The translations under genes were made by a program, and so were the position numbers. Shown in pieces: positions 5,641-10,472 of a stretch of DNA of 10,472 nucleotides (position 1 is the stretch's first letter; the number at the start of each line of letters is the position of its first letter). Source of the stretch: Baffinella frigidus (Eukaryota; Cryptophyceae; Cryptomonadales; Baffinellaceae); contig MU647810.1 of the NCBI GenBank assembly GCA_026770585.1, forward strand, positions 13,069 through 23,540, in the 5' to 3' direction. Under the pieces are notes generated by a model. The model was not told the DNA's origin, did no database searches, and saw only the letters and a program-made list of their open reading frames with translations.

Positions 5641-6030
5641 ACTACACCCTAAACCCGGCATATCCCCTCCCTAAACCCGACCTAAACCTGACCTAAACCC
5701 GGATTAAGCCCCCTTCTAAACCCTCCCTAAACCTTAAACCCTAAACCTCAAACCGTAAACCGTGAACCCTAAACCCTAAACCCTAAACCTTCAACCCTAA
5801 ACCCTAAACCCTAAACCCTAAACCCTAAACCCTAAACCCTAAACCCTGAACCTTAAACCCTAAAACCCAACTCCTAATCCCTAGTCCCTAAACACCAAAC
5901 ACCAAACACCAACAAAACAAAAACCAAACGCCAAACGCCAAACACCAAACACCCAACACCAAACCAAAATCCCAAACCCTAGACACGAAACCCCAAACCC
6001 CAAACCCTGAACCCTGAACCCTGGCAGGCT
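5640..6030. repeat. Degenerate CCCTAAA array (interstitial telomere-like)
   Basis: The core at 5795-5843 has seven consecutive perfect CCCTAAA units. The flanks carry CCTCCCTAAAC, CCCTGAA, CCTTAAA and, at 5891-5960, AAACACC/AAACGCC heptamers, then CCCCAAA and CCCTGAA near 6000-6020. All keep roughly 7-bp periodicity on the same strand (C-rich +). This matches TTTAGGG-type telomere DNA that has decayed in an interstitial position. Confidence 0.95.
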
Positions 6031-6060
6031 GTACGCTTCCGATGCTTCATGTGCTCAGCG

Positions 6061-6480
6061 GGGGGGATCACTGGATGGGGGAGGTGGTGGGGGTAACACC
6101 CGGTCCCATGCGGAAACAGCTTCAATTCTGAACACTTTTTTTTGTTACCTTAAGGGTGGAATTTTGCTTTATCATTGCACAACCATCACCGTAAGATCTA
6201 GGGAAACCATTGGATGGGGGAGGTGGCGAAAAAACGCCTGATCCCATAGAAATCAAAACCTCCAGGACAAAAGATGTGCTTCCGGAATCAGGATCCTCCC
6301 CACTGCTCGTTTGCGGAAACAGCTTCAATTTTAAACACCGTTTTGTGTTACCTTAAGGGTGGGATTTGCTGTCTTAGCCTCTGCGTAGCTGTACCATTAC
6401 ACAAAACCCACCGTAAGATCTGGGGAAACCATTGGATGGGGGAGGTGGCGGGGGTAACGCCCGATCTCATCCCGGATTGC
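6061..6480. repeat. G-rich tandem units with GCTATCTTA-like segments
   Basis: GGATGGGGGAGGTGG occurs at 6073, 6212 and 6434, followed by GGGTAACRCCCGATCCCAT-type sequence, GGAAACAGCTTCAATT (6113 and 6315), GTTACCTTAAGGGTGGRATTT (about 6143 and 6348) and CACCGTAAGATCTRGGGAAACC. The GTTACCTTAAGGGTGG portions (about 6128-6196 and 6342-6417) are diverged members of the GCTATCTTA foldback family. No gene is evident; small open frames do not stay conserved between units. Confidence 0.75.
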
Positions 6481-6686
6481 ATTTAATTTAAAAACTGATG
6501 GTGCGAATTTATTTTAAATACTCTCTCCCATAGGGAATTGCAGCTTTCCCTTTCGAGATTAGGCTAACGGCTCCAATTCCCTGGGGGGGGGGCGGGTATT
6601 TAGATTCAACACTTGCCGATTGAATGGGGGGGGGGTTGGGGGTACCGCCCGATCCCAAACGGAACCAGATTTAATTCAAAACCACC
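6481..6686. other. No gene seen; poly-G and diverged unit
   Basis: Holds AGGGAATTG...CAATTCCCT inverted words (about 6532-6576), G runs of 9-10 at about 6582 and 6624, and GGGGGTACCGCCCGATCCCA near 6637. That last sequence is a diverged copy of the G-rich unit. Confidence 0.5.
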
Positions 6687-6770
6687 TTTTGCTATCTTAT
6701 GGGCGGGGTGTGTGCTGTGGTACAGCTATAGTGAGGCTGAGATAGCATGTTTCACCCTACGATAGCGCAA
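6687..6770. mobile_element. GCTATCTTA-family foldback element, copy 5
   Basis: TTTTGCTATCTTATGGGCGG at the left, GGCTGAGATAGCATGTTTCA inside, CACCCTACGATAGCGCA at the right. The layout is the same as at 4521 and 7831. Confidence 0.75.
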
Positions 6771-6867
6771 ATCGCTGTTTCTTTCTCTTCAGAAATTCGT
6801 TCCATTCCCTACGGGGGGGGGGGGGTGTTTCAATCAAGTACTCCCCCCCGATTCCTGGTCGAAATTT

Positions 6868-7259
6868 TCTTCGACGCCCACATGTGGGGTTGTAAAACTT
6901 TGTACCAGGATAGGGTGTTCCAACCTCGCGTCTGGCCTAATAAGGGGTGGAATGGCTCCAAAGGCAATGAAAGTTACCACACACAGGCTATATCTCGGTT
7001 TTAATAGGCCCCTCTAGCATTCTCGTGTGGAAGTTGACAACAGGCTTGCTCAGAAGCTTCAGAGATTCCCACTCGAGAATGCTAGAGGGGCCTATTTACA
7101 TGTGGGGTTGTAAAACTTTGTACCAGGATAAGGTGTTCCAACCTCGTAGCCGGCCTAACCAGGGCTTCAGTGGCTCTAAAGGCAATGAAATTTACTACAC
7201 ACATGCCACATATCAAATCATCTTGGTTTTAAATAGGCCTCTCTTGCATTCGCGAGTGG
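6868..7259. repeat. ~155-bp direct repeat pair with embedded inverted repeat
   Basis: CATGTGGGGTTGTAAAACTT starts at about 6871 and again at 7099. The two copies run in parallel through GGTGTTCCAACCTCG, GGCAATGAAA and TTTTAAATAGGCC to about 7025 and 7259. The end of copy 1 (7003-7030, AATAGGCCCCTCTAGCATTC) is inverted at 7069-7096 over 28 bp with one mismatch, directly before copy 2. Both copies stay open as M-W-G-C-K-T-L-Y-Q-D-x-V-F-Q-P-R, but substitutions are mostly non-synonymous (about nine versus five), so coding is not supported. Confidence 0.8.
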
Positions 7260-7281
7260 TCAGCTTCTCGCGCGGCTCTCA

Positions 7282-7381
7282 AGGTTGCTGGGAGCTGCGT
7301 TTTAACAGATTGCTGGGAACTCCCTTTTAACAGGTTGCTGGGGACTCCGTTTTAACAAGTTGTTGGGAACTCCCTTTCTCA
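7282..7381. repeat. 25-bp tandem repeat, four copies
   Basis: Units start at 7282, 7307, 7332 and 7357, with consensus AGGTTGCTGGGAACTCCCTT plus TTAAC. The last unit is degenerate at its end. There are no spacers, so this is a minisatellite rather than a CRISPR array. Confidence 0.9.
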
Positions 7382-7434
7382 CAAAGAAATTGTCGCTTGG
7401 TGCTTAAGGTGGTCGGATTTTACCTTCTCGGCAG

Positions 7435-7503
7435 GTGGCGGGGAATGTGGTGACGCTGAAATATCCGCTGCCGTTCGCGGTTGATCAAGACACTGAGGTT
7501 CGA

Positions 7504-7506
<3 letters not shown>
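7435..7506 (+). pseudogene. Exon-like VTLKYPLPFAVDQ copy 1
   Basis: After TTTTACCTTCTCGGCAG, a good acceptor-like sequence, the frame reads V-A-G-N-V-VTLKYPLPFAVDQDTEVRS. It is then interrupted by a CT-rich tract from 7507. Against the copy at 7717, codon differences are four synonymous and one conservative (D/E) in the aligned core, a coding-like pattern. I do not recognise the protein family. The tract keeps one frame open as L-S-L-S..., but this is probably not meaningful. Confidence 0.5.
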
Positions 7507-7535
<29 letters not shown>

Positions 7536-7645
7536 CCTCTCCCTCTCCCTCTCCCTCTCCCTCTCCCTCTCCCTCTCCCTCTCTCTCTCCCTCTCCCTCT
7601 CCCTGTCCCTCTCCCTCTCCCTCTCCCTCTCTCCCTCTCTCTCTT
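7507..7645. repeat. (TC)n/(CCCTCT)n tract inserted at CGATC
   Basis: 139 bp of CTCTCT and CCCTCT repeats flanked by CGATCT at 7501-7506 and 7646-7651. The uninterrupted paralogue at 7771 reads CCGATCGCTGCTC, so the tract occupies a defined position in the exon-like segment. Confidence 0.85.
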
Positions 7646-7703
7646 AACGATCTGCCCCCCACTGGGATCCCAACTCGTCAACATAGGCTTACTGTAGGGC
7701 TCG

Positions 7704-7797
7704 TTGCGTCTGGCGAAAAAGGTGACGCTGAAATATCCGCTCCCGTTCGCGGTGGATCAAGAAACTGAGGTCCGATCGCTGCTCTGGAGACTCCCTA
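7704..7797 (+). pseudogene. Exon-like VTLKYPLPFAVDQ copy 2, uninterrupted
   Basis: The frame reads L-R-L-A-K-K-VTLKYPLPFAVDQETEVRSL then L-W-R-L-P-K-Y-S-W. It is the only copy without the pyrimidine insert and shows what the ancestral segment looked like. No ATG or donor site can be fixed. Downstream it runs into a foldback element at 7810. It is a hypothetical protein fragment of unknown role. Confidence 0.5.
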
Positions 7798-7809
7798 AAT
7801 ATTCATGGG

Positions 7810-7954
7810 CGAGGCCATGCAATTTAAACCGTGTTTTTGCTATCTTTGGGTGGATTTTGTGCTATGTTACATCTATGTCGACACTAAGATAGCAGAATCT
7901 GAGAAAATTTACCCTTAACATAGCATAAAAGGCGGTTTTAATTGCATGGCCTCG
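7810..7954. mobile_element. GCTATCTTA-family foldback element, copy 6, with long TIRs
   Basis: Outer ends CGAGGCCATGCAATTTAAAC and the inverse TTTTAATTGCATGGCCTCG enclose the family core: TTTTTGCTATCTTTGGGTGG, CACTAAGATAGCA, TTACCCTTAACATAGCATAAAA. Terminal pairing is near perfect over the first 17 bp. The other copies share only the inner part (ATTTAAAACACCG-like). It is 145 bp, with no coding capacity. Confidence 0.85.
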
Positions 7955-8056
7955 GACACTAATGGTTTTCGCATCTTTTGGCCACACCAAAACACTAACA
8001 TGATGCCAAAAGTTGACCACGCTGGACTAAACTGTCAACTTGTGCCATTGTTTTGA
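7955..8056. other. No gene seen; short inverted words
   Basis: CTTTTGGC...GCCAAAAG and AGTTGAC...GTCAACT inverted pairs are present. Nothing else is recognised. Confidence 0.4.
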
Positions 8057-8240
8057 TGGGTGGATTAAGACACGGAGGTGCGATCTCTGTCTCTGTCTCT
8101 GTCTCTCGCTCTCGCTCTCGCTCTCTGTCTGTCTGTCTGTCTGTCTGTCTCGCTCTCCCTCTTTCTCTCTCTCTCTCCTCCTCTCGCTCTCGCTCTCTCT
8201 ATGTCTCTTCTCACTCCCTGCGATCGCTGCTCCAGAGACT
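8057..8240 (+). pseudogene. Exon-like copy 3 split by a 133-bp pyrimidine insert
   Basis: GGTGGATTAAGACACGGAGG (8060-) matches GGTGGATCAAGAAACTGAGG of the 7704 copy. After GCGATC the sequence becomes TC-rich (8086-8218). Then TGCGATCGCTGCTCCAGAGA at 8219 resumes the paralogous CGATCGCTGCTCTGGAGA. TGCGATC is present on both sides (8079-8085 and 8219-8225), like a 7-bp target duplication. Confidence 0.65.
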
Positions 8241-8287
8241 CGGGAGGGGAGCTATCCGTAGTCCACGAGAGCTACTCTCCTTCCATT

Positions 8288-8313
8288 GAGGTGACTGCCA
8301 AGGCAGTCACCTC
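8288..8313. repeat. 26-bp near-perfect palindrome
   Basis: GAGGTGACTGCC-AA-GGCAGTCACCTC: 12-bp perfect arms with a 2-bp centre. Nearby, GGTCACGCTGAC is repeated in tandem at 8331-8354 with a third degenerate unit. TCCACGAGAGCTACTC near 8261 and TCCACGAGAGACTC near 8381 are also related. Confidence 0.85.
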
Positions 8314-8501
8314 GGACAGCTGGCTTCGGCGGTCACGCTGACGGTCACGCTGACGTTCACGAGCCTGCCGGCGGGGCTGTTCCACGAGAGACTCCCCCAA
8401 ATTGAATTGACGTTAATTGGATACCCACCATTTCACGAAATCTCGAGTGTTTCCCCAGTACTGGGGGCGGGAAACGCTCTGGTAACAGGAAGCCTTGGAC
8501 T
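8314..8501. other. No gene seen; short palindrome
   Basis: CCCAGTACTGGG at about 8454-8465 lies within GTTTCCCCAGTACTGGGGGC and a GGGAAAC continuation, making a slightly longer imperfect hairpin. No coding evidence. Confidence 0.4.
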
Positions 8502-8652
8502 GTCCACACAGGGCGCTACGTGGGGGTATTCCAGGGGCGCCCTTGGAGCCATTGGGGCGCTCTTGGAGCCGTTTTCTCCTCAAAATTGACTTTTGAATAC
8601 CATTTCCCCTCAAAAATGACTTTGAAATACCCCCCCCTCCAGCCCTGCGTGG
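8502..8652 (-). repeat. Long-range inverted repeat, right arm
   Basis: Reverse complement of 941-1093, 151 versus 153 bp, with about a dozen substitutions and small indels. It includes both internal tandem duplications. The centres of the two arms are about 7.6 kb apart. Confidence 0.9.
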
Positions 8653-8655
8653 AGA

Positions 8656-8911
8656 GGCCACACGCACGGCTGTGAGCCTGCTTGCTCGCAGCGTTTGATG
8701 CTCACGCCAATGCCACACAGCGGACTTGGAAGGGATGTCTGAATAACCCTTAAGCGTTAAGACCTACGACTCTACGGTAGGCAAGCCGTAGGGGCATGGG
8801 GGGATTCCTACGGACAAGGTAACGGAAAGTCGGCCCGATTATGGGCCGAAAATCCCGTCGTAGCTCGTGTGGCCACACGCACGGCTGTGAGCCTGCTTGC
8901 TCGCAGCGTTT
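8656..8911. repeat. 41-bp exact direct repeat flanking a 160-bp element
   Basis: GGCCACACGCACGGCTGTGA and the following 21 bp at 8656-8696 recur exactly at 8871-8911. The repeat period is 215 bp. The repeat lies on either side of the TIR element at 8713-8872, and its right copy overlaps the element's last two bases. Confidence 0.9.
8713..8872 (+). mobile_element. 160-bp CCACACAG-TIR element, copy C
   Basis: Same length and order as copy A: CCACACAGCGGACTTGGAAG, AATAACCCTTAAGCG, CTACGGTAGGCAAG, GGGGCATGGGGGGAT, CGGCCCGATTATGGGCCG and an end of GTAGCTCGTGTGG. Terminal inverted repeats are intact apart from a few changes. There is no coding capacity. Confidence 0.85.
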
Positions 8912-9030
8912 ACGTCAATGAAAGTTGGCGTTTATTGCTCACGTCAACCAACAGCATTTATTGCGCTCGTCAATAAACGATGGTGACTCCTTTCTGAAGA
9001 ACGATGGTGTTTTCTTTCCTGGCAGTTCTT
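8912..9030. repeat. Short 27-bp duplication and hairpin
   Basis: GCGTTTATTGCTCACGTCAA and GCATTTATTGCGCTCGTCAA are adjacent related units (8928-8980). CGTTTATTG (8929) and CAATAAACG (8971) are inverted. ACGATGGTG is repeated at 8978 and 9001. No gene. Confidence 0.6.
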
Positions 9031-9290
9031 CACGGTGCACTCTCCCGCAAGACCTCAAGAAGCGCTGACTGGGTGCGTTCCACCCTAAACGCAAAACCCG
9101 AAACACAAAACACGAAACACGAAACACGAAAATCGAAAATCGAAACCCCACGGTGCTCTCCCCTGCGAGGCCTCAACAGGCGCTGACCGGGTGCCCGGAA
9201 CCCGAAACCCGAAACCCGAAACCCGAAACCCGAAACCCGACATCCGACATCCGAAACCCGAAACCCGAAACCTGAAACCCGAAACCTGCT
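9031..9290. repeat. Duplicated 46-bp segment, each copy followed by CGAAA heptamers
   Basis: CACGGTGCACTCTCCCGCAA... (9031-9076) and CACGGTGCTCTCCCCTGCGA... (9149-9194) are related throughout. Copy 1 is followed by ACACGAA-type heptamers and AAATCGA units (9085-9146). Copy 2 is followed by an almost perfect CCCGAAA array (9201-9290) with a CATCCGA interruption. Both arrays are 7-bp variants of CCCTAAA on the C-rich strand. Confidence 0.85.
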
Positions 9291-9695
9291 GCCTCCCAAG
9301 AGAGGGTACTACGCTCCCACGACGCCGCCCCCTCTGTAGGACCCTACGGTAGGCCTGTACCCATGGTACTTGGGGAATGTTGACATAGTGACGAGCTGGC
9401 GATATAAATTTAGACGAGCTGCCGAGAAATGTATTGACAACTTGACGAGAAATGTGAACCAGGTGGGATCGCTCTGGGTGGCAGGTGTGACTCGAGTGAG
9501 GCGAGTTTCGTGTACTCGGTGCACACGCTCACGCTCCTCAACACTGGCGAACCCTACATCCCCCGGGTAAGCCACGCCACTTCCCAAGTGGGAGTTCGTC
9601 TAAAGTTAATTATGGAGATTTGGGGGAGAATCACGCCAAAAGTGAACCCCCCGGGTAACCGCCGTAACCGCCCGCTTTGCGTTATGATTCCGTGG
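9291..9695. other. No gene recognised
   Basis: Contains GACCCTACGGTAGGCCTGTA-like sequence (9340-9360) related to the CTACGGTAGGC words of the 160-bp elements, and CGAGAAATGT twice (9421 and 9443). Small open frames on both strands (about 60-90 codons) have no recognisable domain. Confidence 0.4.
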
Positions 9696-9798
9696 TCGTG
9701 TCCACATTACTACCGGTGATTTCGTGTCGTGTCCACAACACTACCAGTGACTCTGGTGTCGTGTCCACATTACTACCAGTGATTGACTGTCGTGTCCA
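9696..9798. repeat. 31-32-bp tandem repeat, three copies and a partial
   Basis: TCGTGTCCACATTACTACCR starts units at 9696, 9727, 9759 and, partially, 9790. Units differ by a few bases (ATTACTACC versus AACACTACC). The partial unit runs directly into CATCAG/GACCTG, the start of the next exon-like segment. Confidence 0.9.
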
Positions 9799-9801
9799 TC
9801 A

Positions 9802-9843
9802 GGACCTGCATCTCCCGGCTTCTGAGGAGCCGCACGAGGAAAC
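9802..9843 (+). pseudogene. Exon-like QDLHLPASEEP fragment
   Basis: After CCATCAG the frame reads D-L-H-L-P-A-S-E-E-P-H-E-E-T-L and then enters a CCCTAAA-type array. It is paralogous to the start of the open frame at 10114 (D-R-Y-L-P-T-S-E-E-P). It is too short to assign a function and is probably a truncated duplicate. Confidence 0.45.
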
Positions 9844-10105
9844 CCTACTCCTAAACTCTAAACCCTCGACCCTCAACTCTAAACTCTAAACCATAAACCC
9901 TGAACCCTAAACCATATACCCTAAACCATAAACCTGGCTCAACCCTAAAACCTCAACCATAACCCAAAACCATAAACACTAAACCCTCAACCCTAAACCC
10001 TAAACCATAAACCCTAAACCCCAAACCCTAAACCCTAAACCCTAAGCCCCCCACCCAAACCCCCCCACCCAAAACCCAACACCTAAAACCCCAAACCCTC
10101 AACCC
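9841..10105. repeat. Degenerate CCCTAAA array
   Basis: CCCTAAA, CTCTAAA, CCATAAA, CCCTCAA, CCCTGAA and CCCCAAA heptamers on the C-rich + strand, with a C-rich CCCCCCACCCAAAC stretch near 10046-10072. It ends CCCTCAACCCTCAACCAG immediately before the next open segment. Confidence 0.95.
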
Positions 10106-10113
10106 TCAACCAG

Positions 10114-10386
10114 GACCGATATCTCCCAACTTCCGAGGAGCCGCAACAGTCGCCAGATGTCCTGGACATCGAAACAGCCCTCTTGGTACCGTACCTCCCA
10201 AGTGGACCAGATCCCGAGTTTACCTCTCTCGATTTCCGCCTGGACCGGGTCGAATTCGACCCGGTTGGAGCTATTTTGAGGCGGAAATCGGCTGAAAATG
10301 GCTCGAGCCGCATCTTGGATTTGGTATCTCACGACGTCGAGACCGCTCTTTTGGTACGCTTGGACTACTTGAACCCTAAAACCTAA
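10114..10386 (+). CDS. Candidate internal or terminal exon of an unknown protein
   Basis: From an acceptor-like CTCAACCAG, the frame is open for about 90 codons to a TAA at 10384-10386, with no in-frame ATG, as expected for a non-first exon. It starts D-R-Y-L-P-T-S-E-E-P-Q-Q-S and reads on through D-I-E-T-A-L-L-V-P-Y-L. A similar D-V-E-T-A-L-L-V-R-L-D-Y-L occurs near the end, so the segment has an internal repeat about 57 residues apart. The middle reads S-L-D-F-R-L-D-R-V-E-F-D-P-V-G. Composition is balanced and not low-complexity. I do not recognise the family. The last residues run into heptamer DNA, so the true exon end is probably earlier. Confidence 0.35.
   Translation, partial: DRYLPTSEEPQQSPDVLDIETALLVPYLPSGPDPEFTSLDFRLDRVEFDPVGAILRRKSAENGSSRILDLVSHDVETALLVRLDYLNPKT
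10230..10290. repeat. Nested perfect inverted repeats in the candidate exon
   Basis: ACCGGGTCGAATTCGACCCGGT minus its ends forms a perfect 22-bp palindrome at 10244-10265, centred on an EcoRI-like GAATTC. It is enclosed by CGATTTCCGCCT (10230-10241) and its exact inverse AGGCGGAAATCG (10279-10290). The structure could extrude a cruciform or fold in RNA. Confidence 0.9.
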
Positions 10387-10472
10387 ACCCTAAACCCTAA
10401 ACCTTAAACCCTGAACCCTGAACCCTAAACCCCAAACCCCAAACCCCACACCCCAAACCCCAAACCCCAAAC
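10371..10472. repeat. CCCTAAA to CCCCAAA heptamer array at the right edge
   Basis: The array begins with CCCTAAA units, passes through CCCTGAA, and becomes CCCCAAA with one CCCCACA unit at the window edge. This is the same orientation and type as the left-edge array. It continues beyond the window. Confidence 0.95.

Noticed and set aside
6871-7250. MWGCKTLYQD peptide conserved in the 155-bp repeat pair
   Set aside because: Between the two copies non-synonymous changes outnumber synonymous ones, as expected for non-coding repeat DNA.
7282-7381. Possible CRISPR array
   Set aside because: The 25-bp units are directly adjacent with no unique spacers, and the context is eukaryotic.
9696-9798. 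Possible CRISPR array or operator cluster
   Set aside because: The 31-32-bp units are contiguous minisatellite copies with internal mutations, not repeats separated by spacers.
10371-10472. True chromosome end
   Set aside because: Heptamers at the right edge are C-rich on + and degenerate. A right-hand chromosome end would be G-rich on + and homogeneous. The left-edge array has the orientation expected of a left end but consists of variants, so interstitial DNA is more likely.
1-10472. tRNA, rRNA, spliced-leader RNA, transposase or reverse transcriptase
   Set aside because: I looked for tRNA arm patterns, rRNA-like blocks, a dinoflagellate-type spliced leader and catalytic motifs, and found none. 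A covariance-model and profile search would be needed to exclude diverged ones.

Overview
This window looks like a eukaryotic nuclear, subtelomeric or interstitial-telomere-rich segment. Four observations point that way. There are many tracts of CCCTAAA and its 7-bp variants (the TTTAGGG telomere type). There is long (TC)n and (CCCTCT)n DNA. Short exon-like pieces follow AG dinucleotides. No stretch shows the dense open coding of a prokaryote. The TTTAGGG type occurs in land plants, many green algae, chromerids, dinoflagellates and brown algae. I cannot choose among these from sequence alone, and no complete gene was recognised.

Layout. 1-740: CCCCACA heptamers, then two copies of a module in which a 35-bp repeat brackets a pyrimidine tract, separated by an exact (TAGGGTG)14 array. 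900-2470: exon-like copies of a 'V-M-x-P-R-x-V-A-E-K-Y-S-L-A-F-K-Q-G' peptide inside a tandem subtelomeric repeat. Two small insertions there can be read exactly because an uninterrupted paralogous copy lies nearby. 2335-3860: six scattered copies of a roughly 50-bp 'EPYEVRLHG' segment between several foldback elements. 4100-5640: 160-bp terminal-inverted-repeat elements and a three-copy unit, one copy of which is split by a 136-bp hairpin element with an 8-bp target duplication. 5640-6030: degenerate CCCTAAA array. 6060-7380: G-rich tandem units, a 155-bp direct repeat pair and a 25-bp tandem repeat. 7430-8240: three paralogues of a second exon-like segment (VTLKYPLPFAVDQ), two of them interrupted at the same codon by 133-139 bp of pyrimidine repeat. 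8500-8650: the inverted partner of 941-1093. 8650-9300: repeat-flanked 160-bp element and heptamer arrays. 9696-10472: 31-bp tandem repeat, two copies of a third exon-like segment (QD..LP.SEEP), and terminal heptamer arrays.

How the parts fit together. The window is best read as a mosaic of decayed or internal exons embedded in repeats, colonised by several families of short non-autonomous inverted-repeat elements. No transposase, reverse transcriptase, tRNA, rRNA or CRISPR array was seen. The most informative feature is that repeated units act as internal controls, so empty and filled insertion sites can be compared within the window.
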